Below, piece after piece: positions 22,935 to 33,699 of a DNA stretch of 64,000 nt (position 1 is its first letter; each line of letters starts with the position of its first letter). This stretch comes from Megaustenia siamemsis (Eukaryota > Mollusca > Gastropoda > Stylommatophora > Ariophantidae): contig JAVIAB010000051.1 in assembly GCA_032433765.1 (NCBI GenBank), positions 84,955,973 through 85,019,972 of the forward strand, read 5' to 3'. The translations under genes were made by a program, and so were the position numbers. Below the pieces are notes generated by a model, which searched no databases, was not told where the DNA came from, and saw only the letters and a program-made list of their open reading frames with translations.

Positions 22935-23468
22935 CATCCTGAGAACATCCTCAGAAAGAAACAACATTTTTCAGACACATCATGAGAAGAGGAAAGTTGG
23001 AATACTTGGTTCTATCTATCTATCTATTGTCCTTTCGAGCCGAAGATGGCACATAGGGCAGAACCACAATCTCAAAAACAGAAACCTTGCATGCCAAAAT
23101 GGCACATATTGCAGAGATCACTGCTTCTAAAATCTATGGTCTGTTTCCATAACAATGCTTTTTACAATGACAGCTTGTCAAATTATCGATCAACCTCCTT
23201 AGTCGCCTCTTACGACATGCCTGGAAGGTCACAGTGTCACAATTCTTTACATCCCATATAATGAGGCCCGGTAACACACAGGAGAATACTTGGTTACAAC
23301 TGGCAAAATACAAGGAAAGAGGAGAGATCGCAGACAACAATGAGAGAAGACATTAGATAGATTGTTGTCTCGGCATGGAAAACAGTCAACAACAGAATTG
23401 ATATGATGAACGGTAGATAGAAGATTGTGGAAGGACATGATCGCCTACACCAACCGGTATGGTACATG
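22935..23468 (+). mobile_element. LINE-D 3' fragment, split by a 272-bp insertion
   Basis: The left part reads RKKQHFFRHIMRRGKLEYLV and the right part EYLVTTGKIQGK..., ...LLSRHGKQSTTELI and RLWKDMIAYTNRY. It is the same C-terminal ORF2 region as at 11262. An unrelated segment (23012-23283) interrupts it and duplicates gaatacttggtt on both sides. Confidence 0.8.
23012..23283 (-). mobile_element. 272-bp retroposon (SINE or truncated LINE) with LINE-A-like tail and 12-bp TSD
   Basis: Flanked by gaatacttggtt at 23000-23011 and 23284-23295. On the minus strand it ends gttctgccctatgtgccatc...cggctcgaaaggacaatagatagatagata, closely similar to the LINE-A 3' end (gccctatgggccggctatggctcgaaaggtcaatagata). 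The remaining body, with cgtaagaggcgactaagg, is not LINE-A coding sequence. This pattern fits a SINE that borrows the LINE-A tail, or a diverged LINE-A subfamily 3' UTR. Confidence 0.8.
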
Positions 23469-23626
23469 AAATTTTTGTATACTTTTCTCATGGTTTCCTC
23501 ACTTGAAATTTGGTTAATGCAAATAGCTAAGTCTTATAAGATGTAATTGACAGGCCCATGTCCTTTTCTCAGCTGGAAGATCAGATTTTGCTTTCTTTTT
23601 CATAGTGGCTTGATTAGATTATGTGG

Positions 23627-24330
23627 AGATAGGTACAAATATATAACATTGGTTCGTGTGTAGATGAGCACAAATATATAACATTGGTTTGTGTGGAGAC
23701 GAGCACAAATATATAACATTGGTTTGTGTGGAGACGAGCACAAATATATAACATTGGTTTGTGTGGAGACGAGCACAAATATATAACATTGGTTTGTGTG
23801 GAGACGAGCACAAATATATAACAATGGTTCATGTGGAGATGAGCACAAATATATAACATTGGTTTGTGTGGAGGCACAAATATATAACATTGGTTTGTGT
23901 GGAGACGAGCACTAATATATAACAATGGTTCATGTGGAGATAGGTACAAATATATAACATTGGTTCATGTAGAGATGAGCACAAAAATATAACATTGGTT
24001 CATGTAGAGATGAGCACAAATATATAACATTGGTTCATGTGGAGACGAGCAAAAATATATAACATTGGTTTGTGTGGAAGTGAGCACTAATATATAACAA
24101 TGATTTGTGTGGAGATAGGTACAAATATATAACATTGGTTCATGTAGAGATGAGCACAAAAATATAACATTGGTTCATGTAGAGATGAGCACAAATATAT
24201 AACATTGGTTCATGTGGAGACGAGCAAAAATATATAACATTGGTTCATGTAGAGATGAGCACAAAAATATAACATTTGTTCATATGGAGACGAGCACAAA
24301 TATATAACACTGGATCATGTTGAGATAGTT
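23627..24330 (+). repeat. 35-bp minisatellite array
   Basis: About 20 units of gagcacaaatatataacatt + ggtttgtgtggagac (35 bp; starts at 23701, 23736, 23771). Units vary at ggtttgtg/ggttcatg and at some A residues. Some minus-strand frames are open because the unit lacks stops there, not because of coding. Confidence 0.93.
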
Positions 24331-25200
24331 ACATTTATGTAGTTCATTGCGAGGCTGCTGTAAAGCTGAATGAAACACGGAAAAGTAAATATAAATTTGT
24401 ATCAAGCAACAAGACAAGAATATCGTTGTGTTGCATTTCTTTGAGTAAATCTGCTTTAGACAATTTTATAATTATTTTTTCCTGGGTCATTTGGGTCTGG
24501 CTTTACTTAATATTGAAATAGTGGACAGTACATTTTGGTAGTAACCCACTATATCAGTCATTGTTATTTGTTGTTACTTCTAACAATCTTATATTTTGTT
24601 TTTTTTCTTTTCTTTGTTGAAAGTAGTGTGTGTTGATATCTGGACAGTAATGGTGCTAGTGTAGGTAACTTATCAAGATTATCAACCAATTGTGCAAGAA
24701 ATGATAATGATGAAATTTAAGAAAATCTAAACGTCATTTGACAGAGATACAAACACAAAAAAGACCGACCTAAGCTCACAAAAGACATTCACTGAGAAGT
24801 AAATCATGAAAACTTGATGACAATAGGAAAACACTAGTGAAAATGAAGAAAGTTACATCAGATTAGAAATGATATGAGATGATAGCTTGAAAGTAGTAAA
24901 TGAACTGCTTAAATGACTGACCTTGAAGAAAAAGTCTTTGGAGTGCCTGTTCTGATTGTGCAGTGTGCTACTTTATTTTATTATTAGTGTTATTACAGTT
25001 TGAAATGTTTGCTGTATTTGTATCAAATCACTTGTGGAGCTATAAGAGTTTTTTGTTTACTTTATCCTCACTTATCAAAGTAACTGAAATCTAATAGTTA
25101 GACGTATCAGATGTGAACAACAAAACATAGATCTTGTGTTTAAGTTGAACACAATAAAAGAGCCCTTGATATTTCTGAAGATGTAAAGAGTGAACTGTAT
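24331..25200. other. Gene-free stretch
   Basis: No supported exon, RNA gene or repeat. AT-rich with short A/T runs. Confidence 0.45.
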
Positions 25201-25204
25201 GCCA

Positions 25205-25555
25205 CTAACTGGGCTGCTTGCTTGCTTGCGTTCGCCCGATGACTTAAGGAGTGTACCTCATCATCATCCGCCCTTAAAATGACGTTAAGTAGGCGTGTCT
25301 GCATTGTGTTGTGGTTTACAGTGTAACTGTGATATTTGTGCTTTTCAGCCCAACACATCCGACTTCAGCATGACATTTTTGAGTACCAGGTTGTCTTACC
25401 TCTTCGATCCCTACTCACTTGGCCAGATTAGACAGGTTAGTCTGTTACTAGAGGCACCACGGAGAGGTGGAGCAGGGTCTGGATGGTTCTGGTTCACCGA
25501 TCCTGGCGCAAGCCATCAGCTGTGGATCGCTGACAAGTTCCAGCTCTAGTGCTGG
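25205..25555 (+). repeat. Dispersed element H, copy 1
   Basis: Closely similar to 42705-43030. The shared core runs from aaaatgacgttaa through cccaacacatccgacttcag and ctggatggttctggttcacc to ctggcgcaagccatcagct. A short shared frame reads SLGQIR and GSGWFWFTDPGASHQL in both. Function unknown. It could be part of a LINE 5' region or a duplicated exon. Confidence 0.6.
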
Positions 25556-25684
25556 GAGGCGCGCTAGAAAGAAAGTTCCAACCATCATAAATATGTGGTG
25601 ATATTGTAGTAAATGTGTCACTTGGAAAGGTTACCAAAAAAAAATAAAAAATTTACGATTACAACTTTTTAGTGACTGAAAGAT

Positions 25685-25935
25685 TTTATTTGTAAAAAGT
25701 AAATATTTCTTCTATGCCCTGCTGTGGTGTTAGTGACCTTATTTTTCTATGATCAATGGAAAGATTTTTAGGTGAAGTCTATTACTTCGCAGAAAAATAC
25801 CAGGTACCTATTTTTGAAGGAACCCAGGAACCTTGTTGATCTGAAGAAAAAAAATCCATCAATTTTGGTATTAAACTCTAACCCTTCTGATTAGAAACCA
25901 AGTGTGCACACTAACCAGATCTTCTTGGAGAAGAT
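25685..25935 (-). mobile_element. SINE S1, diverged minus-strand copy
   Basis: Shows ctatgccctgctgtggtgtt, agtgaccttatttttctatg, ccaggtacctatttttgaag and a decayed head (gtgcacactaaccagatc), the same order as the 6640 minus-strand copy. Confidence 0.65.
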
Positions 25936-26029
25936 GACATAAGGTAAATGCTGATTTTTCAATGAGGACACAACAACAGAAGGCCTAGAGTCTCAGCATC
26001 AGTTTTTGTCCTGCACATTCTTTTGTTTA

Positions 26030-26567
26030 TTGTAAATTATGAGAATTAATGCAGTTGGCAATAACCAAATAACAATAGGAGAAATACCTCTACTAGACGT
26101 ACAATCTTACATATATCTGCGCAGTAATAAAGACGAACAGAAAATTGTACCAAAATAAGAATATCAAAAGCGAGAGGAGCATTTGTTGCACTGGGAAACA
26201 TATGGAAGTCCAAAGAAATTAGATTAAATACTAAAATAAAAATTTTCAACTCCAATGTTAAGTCAGAACTATTATATGGCTGTGAAACATGGAGAACAAC
26301 TAAAATGATAATCATGAAGATACGGACTTTCATTAATGGAATCTTACGCAGAATAAAAGGATGGAAATGGCAGGACAAAATCACTAACATAGAATTCTGG
26401 AAATATATGGAAGAGTATTACACAACTGGCCTTTTTTGGAATCCCCAGGGAAAAAGACAAAGAGGAAGACCAAGTAATTCTTGGAGAAGACAGATAGATT
26501 CAGAGATGAAGATGATGGGGGAGACTTGGAACGATCTTTAAAAAATAGCAAGAAACAGAACAGATTG
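26030..26567 (+). mobile_element. LINE-C, 5'-truncated 3' copy
   Basis: Begins at the same point as 36204 of the LINE-C copy at 30-37 kb (gagaattaatgcagttggca). Reads RISKARGAFVALGNIWKSKE, IFNSNVKSELLYGCETWRTT, RTFINGILRRIKGWKWQDKI, TGLFWNPQGKRQRGRP and NSWRRQIDSEMKMM. The 3' end then passes into a 38-bp tandem array of its own terminal codons. One internal deletion lies near ILRRI...ITQ. Confidence 0.85.
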
Positions 26568-26840
26568 GAAAGTGTTTGTTGAAGACCTATGCTCCACAGG
26601 GAGCTGAAAGTGTTTGTTGAAGACCTATGCTCCAAAGGGAGCTGAAAGTGTTTGTTGAAGATCTATGCTCCACAGGGAGCTGAAAGTGTTTGTTGAAGAC
26701 CTATGCTGCACTTGAGCTGAAAGTGTTTGTTGAAGACCTATGCTCCACGGTGAGCTGAAGGTGTTTGTTGAAGACCTATGCTCCACGGTGAGGTGAAAGT
26801 GTTTGTTGAAGACCTATGCTCCACAGGGAGCTGAAAGGTA
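26568..26840 (+). repeat. 38-bp tandem array made from the LINE-C 3' end
   Basis: About seven units of agctgaaagtgtttgttgaa + gacctatgctccacaggg. The unit is the last coding stretch of LINE-C (KVFVEDLCSTGS). After the final unit the normal LINE tail (gctgaaaggtagaagaagaag) follows, so the expansion is internal to the element end. Confidence 0.92.
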
Positions 26841-27867
26841 GAAGAAGAAGATACTCATGCTAATTTAATTCATATGATTTTTTTGTTTTATTTGCTCGAT
26901 TGATTTTAAACATTGATTCCGACATGCAAAATAACATTTCCCTATCTCACCTCCTCTACCGACCCAGGAGGAATTGAGAAAATGCTGGACTTAGTCCGAC
27001 ATTACAAGTCTATTAGTCCGTATCTCAACATTGCACGCTGGCTGCTTGCTTCTGTTTATAATGTGTTTAATGATGTCATGTCCGGTAATTGACACCGCGT
27101 GCTTACGTGACATTGGTATTAATAATAGTTGACCTCAGGGGATTTCCCTCGACGATTACACTGTTAAGTGCCGCTGCTAGCTGTATCCTCCCAGATATAA
27201 ATAGTCAAACGTAGCTTTCCTTCCCATGATATATATTTAAAATATCCAAAGTCCAAAGCAAAGTGTTCATGGTGTTGTTACCATTCATTGTTCTCAGGTT
27301 TCGGTTAACACTTTTTGTTTTATGCACACAAATCGAACCTTGAAATGTCAAACTAAAACAAAAAGAAAATATTGCAGGCCAGCATTAAATAGATTACATT
27401 TATGACATCAGCTTCATTGGCGTCCAAGAATCTTATTTTATTGCTGGTTTGCAACCTTTTTCAAATCGTGATGGCCCAATTTGTTTGTTTGAGTAGCCAA
27501 GGTACTCGCATTAACCATCCCAACCACATTTGCATATAAGAAACTGTAAATGGGATATAAAAAAGCTGACCTACTTTTAAGTTTATGTTTTTTTTTTAAC
27601 CGAAAGAACTACGAGTATACATTCAAATGTTATTTAGTGTGATGTTTGGGCTTGCACCTGGGCAGTCGGTTTTGACATGTGCAGATGGATGTTTTGTTTA
27701 CTAAAGTCACGTTTACGTCTTCCTCTACATACAGACTTTTTTTTTTTTTTTTTTTTGCTGAACTTGTTTTTGCATTTTTTTCATATTAAGAAGTTTTGAA
27801 AATCTACTCTGACAGATATAAATAGAGGCAAGTGGAAGTAACATTTGAAAGGTAGGTGAGGTCAAGT
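26841..27867. other. Gene-free stretch
   Basis: No gene or repeat family recognised. A poly-T run lies at about 27738-27756. tcctcccagatataaatagt near 27187 is TATA-like but has no downstream gene. Confidence 0.4.
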
Positions 27868-28092
27868 TTAGAGCCACAGCCAATTATAGATTTTCTTAAT
27901 GCCTGCGGGCTGAGAGGAAATTCCCGAAAAATCACGTTTTTTAGCTTTGCGAGTAGGGGTGGTTGTGGGAAGAGTGAAGTCAGCCTTTTATAGCTCCAAT
28001 AGTTGATAACGTCATTCTAGTTGGTAGGGTTTTCCGGTTTTATTTTCTGACAGCGGGCCCAAGTAAATCTATACTTGGTTGTGACCAAACTG
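27868..28092. mobile_element. Short inverted-repeat element (MITE-like), copy 1
   Basis: The left end gtttagagccacagccaatt(atag) and the complement of the right end (gtttggtcacaaccaagtatag) pair imperfectly. The interior (gggaaattcccgaaaaatc, ttatagctccaatagttgat, ttttattttctgacagcggg) matches the interior of 45130-45360. No coding capacity. Confidence 0.6.
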
Positions 28093-28278
28093 AGTCAGCA
28101 ATGCTCAACTGATTTGATGTAATTTATAATTAGAAAATCAAGTGACTCGTGAAAACCAGCTGGAAGTGTTTGACTAAAAAGAGCAAGTCGTTAAATCATG
28201 AAGTGAACACCCTTTAAATAGGGAGCGAACTACTTGACTTTTGTCCGAAAGTCCGATTTATACTTGGTATAGATAGTG

Positions 28279-29105
28279 CTTGGGAGCGGCGATAGTTCAT
28301 TAGTAAGTGAACCGGACTACTAAGGACAAGAGGTCGGCTTGGGAGCGGCGATAGTTCATTAGTAAGTGAACCGGACTACTAAGGACAAGAGGTCGGCTTG
28401 GGAGCGGCGATAGTTCATTAGTTAGTGAACCGGACTACTAAGGACAAGAGGTCGGCTTGGGAGCGGCGATAGTTCATTAGCTAGTGAACCGGACTACTAA
28501 GGACAAGAGGTCGGCTTGGGATCGGCGATAGTTCATTAGTTAGTGAACCAGACTACTAAGGACAAGAGGTCGGCTTGGGAGCGGCGATAGTTCATTAGTT
28601 AGTGAACCGGATTACTAAGGACAAGAGGTCGGCTTGGGAGCGGCGATAGTTCATTAGTTAGTGAACCGGATTACTATGGACAAGAGGTTGGCTTGGGATC
28701 GGCGATAGTTCATTAGTTAGTGAACCAGACTACTAAGGACAAGAGGTCGGCTTGGGAGCGGCGATAGTTCATTAGTTAGTGAACCGGACTACTAAGGACA
28801 AGAGGTCGGCTTGGGAGCGGCGATAGTTCATTAGTTAGTGAACCGGACTACTAAGGACAAGAGGTCGGCTTGGGAGCGGCGATAGTTCATTAGTTAGTGA
28901 ACCGGACTACTAAGGACAAGAGGTCGGCTTGGGAGCGGCGATAGTTCATTAGTAAGTGAACCGGACTACTAAGGACAAGAGGTCGGCTTGGGAGCGGCGA
29001 TAGTTCATTAGTTAGTGAACCGGACTACTAAGGACAAGAGGTCGGCTTTGGAGCGGCGATAGTTCATTAGTTAGTGAACCGGACTACTAAGGACAAGAGG
29101 TCGGC
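28279..29105 (+). repeat. 59-bp tandem array of a SINE head (14 units)
   Basis: Units of 59 bp (aaggac at 28322 and 28381) containing gggagcggcgatagttcatt and agttagtgaaccggactact. This is the 5' tRNA-like head of SINE S1 with its A-box-like part. The final unit leads directly into an otherwise ordinary SINE body. Units differ at only a few positions. Confidence 0.93.
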
Positions 29106-29310
29106 TTTGATCTTGATAGACGACTTCCAGGATCACCCAGCCTTAAATAGGTACCGGATTTTTTCTGTGAAAGTAAAACGGTACGGGCGTAATCCTGACC
29201 ACATTGCCCCAAAATTAATGAGCCGAAGGTCTGTAGAAAATATGGTCACTAACATCATATTCCGTATACGCCACTTGGCGTGACGAGGCTCTTTACGTTT
29301 ACTTTATTGT
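29095..29310 (+). mobile_element. SINE S1 body downstream of the head array
   Basis: Continues from the last 59-bp unit: degenerate B box (ggctttgatcttg), ccttaaataggtaccggatt, gaccacattgccccaaaatt, ggtcactaacatcatattcc and gtatacgccacttggcgtga. Same order as the 5205 copy. Confidence 0.85.
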
Positions 29311-29649
29311 GTATATATATATATAGTATTGCTGTATCTGTACAAACTCCACGGACGTTTTTCCACAGCATCTCCCGACTTTTTTTTTTAAAGTTGTTTT
29401 TGTTTTATCATTTCAATATGTTCACATTTACAGTAGTTACAGGAGCGTTGCCAAAACTGAAGCTGCTTTTAATGAATAAATATAATTTACGAATAGAGAC
29501 ATAAATAGAGCATCCATTTCAGGAGAAAACAGTGAATGAACTTTAATTTAGTTAAGAATTTGCTCTTTCACATATCAGAAATAGACACCTGAATAGTGTT
29601 TTGGAAAGAGATATTTTTGTTACATATTTATCACTGGCTCTCTTAAAAA
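29311..29649. other. Gene-free stretch
   Basis: AT-rich spacer with a short (TA)n run near 29310-29323. No gene seen. Confidence 0.5.
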
Positions 29650-29870
29650 TTCTTCTTCTTCTACCTTTTAGCTCCCAGTGGAGCATAGGTCTTCAACAAA
29701 CACTTTCCAAGTCGTTCTGTTTTTTGCAATTCTTTTAAGATCATTCCATGTCTTCCCCATCATCTTCATCTCTGCTTCAATCTGTCTTCTCCAAGAATTC
29801 CTTGGTCTTCCTCTTTGTCTTTTCCCCTGGGGATTCCAAAAAAGGGCCTGTTGTGTAATACTCTTAAAAA
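29650..29870 (-). mobile_element. LINE-C 3' terminal fragment
   Basis: The minus strand reads NPQGKRQRGRPRNSWRRQIE, AEMKMMGKTWNDLKRIAKNR and TTWKVFVEDLCSTGS, then the GAAGAAGAA tail (plus strand ttcttcttctacc at 29650). It is well preserved but severely 5'-truncated, typical of LINE insertion. Confidence 0.88.
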
Positions 29871-30009
29871 TTAACTTCATCATATTCAGCATACAGAATC
29901 TGATGATATTCAACGCACGCAGGGTCTGTTCAGTCTCGACTATTGTATCATTGTTTAGATTTGATTGCCAGGTTTAAATGATACTCTCTTACTGTGCTTT
30001 GTTGCTAAA

Positions 30010-32449
30010 CACTCTCTGTAGTATCAAGTCTCGCCAGTGCGCTGCAGGAGCCCGAAAGGGGAGTAAAGAATAGTGGCGCTGTACTTACCGGGTATGTTCG
30101 TAAGAGGCGAGAAGGGAGGGTTGGGCATGGGACTAGCTTTCCCATACTATACAAAAATAAGCCGAAAAAACTTCACAGTCAAAGAGAGGAAAAGTAAATC
30201 CGCCATCCAGGAAAGATAAGGGCTCTCTGTCTAACAGACGTATGACGCAAGCCGGAGAAAGCCGTAAGGAGTCCGGGTTGCCGACTCACCCTTTGTCTAC
30301 CAGGAAATCCTACAGAATTGGCACCTGGAATGTTCGTACCCTAAACGAACAAGGAAAGCTGCACAGGTAGCAGCAGAAATGGCAAACTACAAGATAGATA
30401 TTCTGGGAATGTGTGAAACAAGATGGCTAGGAACAGAAAGAATAAAACTAAATACAGGAGAGATGATTTTATCATCAGGACACCAGGAACCTGGAGCACA
30501 ACATAGTGAAGGGGTAGCTATAACGCTATCAAGGAATGCACAGAAGACACTAAAATAATTGGAAGCAGTAGGAACAAGACTAATGAGAGCAACATTTAAA
30601 ACAACCAAAAACAAAATAAAATTACACATTATCCAGTGCTATGCACCAATCAAACGATAAGGATGATTTAGTTAAAGATGATTTCTATAAACAGGTACAA
30701 TGTCAGATGGATGCAAGACGAGCCAAGGCTATTATGATCTTGATGGGAGACCTAAATGCTAAAGTAGGATCAGACAACAGAGGCTTCGAAGAGATTATGG
30801 GAAAACATGGACTTGGAGATATAAACGAGAATGGAGAGATATTTGTGAATTTATGCACCGTTAATCAAGTGAGCCTAGGAGGAACAATATTCCAACATAA
30901 AAGAATACACAAAGCTACATGGGTGTCACCAGATCATAGAACGGAAAATCAAATTGATCACATAAGTATTAATAATAAGTTTAAATCATCCTTACAGGAT
31001 GTAAAAGTATATAGAGGGGCAGATGTAGCTTCTGATCATCATCTTCTGATAGCTAAACTTAAAATTAAACTAAAAAGGTATACTACAACGAATAAGGGTA
31101 GGACGTATTTCAATGTAGGATTTCTTAAAGAACAAGGAATTAAAGATAAATTCGCAGTCACAATATCAAACAAATACCAAGTCCTCCAACATCTAGAAAA
31201 TACAATAAATATAGATCATTGGAAACAGGTAAAAGATATATAGAAAGAGACATGCGAAGAAACACTGGGGAAAAGAGAACGCCAGAATAAAGCATGCATG
31301 ACAGCAGAGACCCTGGATAAAATTAATGAAAGAAAGAACAAGATAGCAGACATAAATAAAAGCAAAACGAGAAGTAATAAAGCCAAGGCACAGAGGTGAG
31401 CAAAGAAGTGAGAAGATGCATTAAAAGGTATAAGAGGAAATATATAGATGAACTAGCTAAAGAGGCAGAAGAAGCAGCAAATAAAGGGAATATGAAAGAA
31501 CTGTACAACAGCACAAAGAAATTAAGTGGAAAATACAAACAGATCAATGCCTTTATTAAAGATAAGAAAGGAAATCTGCTTAGTAATATAAGGGAACAAA
31601 TGGAGATATGGAAAGAGCACTTTGAAGAACTTTTGAACAGACCCGGCTCAAATAATCCTCCAGATATACTACCAGCAGAAGAAGAGTTACACGTTAACTG
31701 TGGAAAACCAAGCAAAGTAGAAATAATGAAAGCCATCAAACTATTAAAAAAATGGTAAAGCCACAGGACTAGATGAAATTCCTTCAAAAGCCATCAAAGC
31801 AGATTGTAACACCTCTACCAAGATGTTACATAATCTATTAGATAAAATTTGGGAGAGGGAAGAAATACCTAAAGACTGGAAAGAAGGTTATATGATCAAA
31901 CTAACAAAGAAAGGAAGTTTACAGGAGTGCACAAATTATAGGGGAATTATGCTGCTACCAGTGCCAGGAACAATATTAAGTAGAATCATTCTGTAGAGAC
32001 TAAAAGAGGCTATAGAAAAACATTTGAGAGATAAACAAGCAGGTTTTAGGAAGAACAGATCATGTGCTGATCAAATAACTATTCTACGTATAATAGTTGA
32101 CCAAAGTTTAGAACTAAAATCCCCACTTTATATTGGATTCATAGATTACGAAAAGGCATTTGATTGTTTAGACAGAAGAATGCTTTGGAAGTTGCTGAGT
32201 CATTACGGAATGCACATAAAATTTATTAACCTGATAAAAACAATGTATGAAGGAACAAAATGTAGTGTAGTGCATGAAGGACAGCTTACAGAAGCATTTG
32301 AAATAAGAACGGGAGTAAGGCGGGGATGCCTTCTGTCCCCATTTCTCTTTCTACTGGCCATAGATTGGATTAAGAAAATAACTCAAAACAACAGAAATGG
32401 GATCCAGTGGTCACTGACCAAACAACTTCATGATTTAGACTTTGCCGAT
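30010..32449 (+). mobile_element. LINE-C, near full-length copy, 5' part (endonuclease and RT up to FADD)
   Basis: A GC-richer leader (about 30010-30240) precedes an ATG at 30242 that opens MTQAGESRKESGLPTHPL and reaches the endonuclease motif IGTWNVRTLNEQGK. Then follow DILGMCETRWLG, IQCYAPIN, ILMGDLNAKVGSD, GKHGLGDINENGE, ATWVSPDH, NQIDH and ASDHHLLIAKLK, all EEP-fold signatures. After a linker come QAGFRKNRSCADQITIL, FIDYEKAFDCLDRRMLWKLL, TGVRRGCLLSPFLF and HDLDFADDI. Stops and frameshifts occur (for example TAG at HR|stop near 30369, TAA at 30556, and breaks near 31243, 31395 and 31758), so it is inactive. A 3.6-kb element is inserted immediately after the FADD codons. It resumes at 36100. 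Confidence 0.92.
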
Positions 32450-32455
32450 GACATA
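32450..32455 (+). repeat. Target-site duplication, left (gacata)
   Basis: The hexamer gacata precedes the left terminal repeat and is repeated at 36094-36099. Removing the insert and one copy restores the LINE text gccgatgacataactctcct. Confidence 0.88.
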
Positions 32456-32725
32456 AGTAGTGGAGGTGGCGGCTAATGCCTACCCATTTCTTCGTTTTTT
32501 CTGCGTTAAATGCCCTGTTTTTTGTCTATATAGAAAGTATACACGCAGCAAGACGGATCGACCAACACTGCGAGACATCGGTGAGCATAGGTGACCTTGT
32601 GATGCGCACTGCCTCACGATATGTGTGTGCTTGTAAATAAATAGTGTGTTGTGATGATTTGAAAAGGGAGGAAAGCAGGTGCTAGCTCTCGCTTGTTCAT
32701 CAGTAATAGTTGTTCGCTCTCTCTC

Positions 32726-32773
<48 letters not shown>

Positions 32774-33695
32774 AAGTGAATTAACCAAGATGTTCACCAG
32801 AAGATGTCTCGTTATGAGAAAACATCTGTAAAAGATCAAATAGTCCTTTATCAATAATACTTAACATACCTAATTTAAATACATTAATATTTAATACCAA
32901 GCACATCAGGACTAAAAATATCTACTTTCTAACCAATCAATAAGATAATCATATGAAAAACGAAGGAATAATACATTCAATAGACTTAACATACATACTT
33001 TATACATATTACCATTAATACAATCGAATAGCCTTTTATTAATAACCTACCACATCGTTATGAGATAAGAGAAAAACAGAAAAAATATTCAACTTACAAC
33101 ATAAAATAGACCCACAACACAGACCGCTAGACTGAACAGTACCATGAAAATAAACTTCCGTGAATCAATCGCGCTTATAACACGAAGTTTCACATGCGAC
33201 TAGTTTAAATATAATCTGGTAAAAAAAAGTTGGACGACACTATTCCACTCTCGACTAACATCTAGGCTAACCAATCAGAGACGAGGATTTCTATCGGACA
33301 CCCATCAACGAAATGACTGACCTTTAGATTAACCAATCAGAGAAGAGGATTTCTATCGGACACCCATCAACGAAATGACTGACCTTTAGATTAACTAATC
33401 AGAGAAGAGGATTACTGTTATCGTGATAACTGACCTCATTTTCCACATGAAGTGCTGTCCATTCTGACACATGGGTTATTTTAAATCGATTCGGTCCCTG
33501 ATAAAAGCCACCGGTCGGGTCAATGGTGGGGGAAATAATACAGGTGGCGGGTTACTTGAACGCGCTTTGACCCCTGATGCAATACCAGAGGAATTCCATG
33601 ACAGTCATAATAGTTAGACACAACGAGCAGAAAGTTATATTCAAGGCCCAAAAAGTTAGGCCAAATCGAAAACATTTTACCCCAAGAACACAAAA
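32456..33695 (+). repeat. Left long terminal inverted repeat
   Basis: Pairs with 34955-36093. It is longer than the right arm partly because a 62-bp segment (ccaatcagag...gacctttagatt) is duplicated (phases at 33271, 33333, 33395) and its CT run (about 32707-32771) is longer. Confidence 0.88.
32707..32771. repeat. (CT)n microsatellite inside the left TIR
   Basis: About 65 bp of CT repeat. The matching GA run in the right TIR (about 35813-35836) is much shorter, so the two arms have drifted at this point. Confidence 0.93.
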
Positions 33696-33699
33696 AAGT

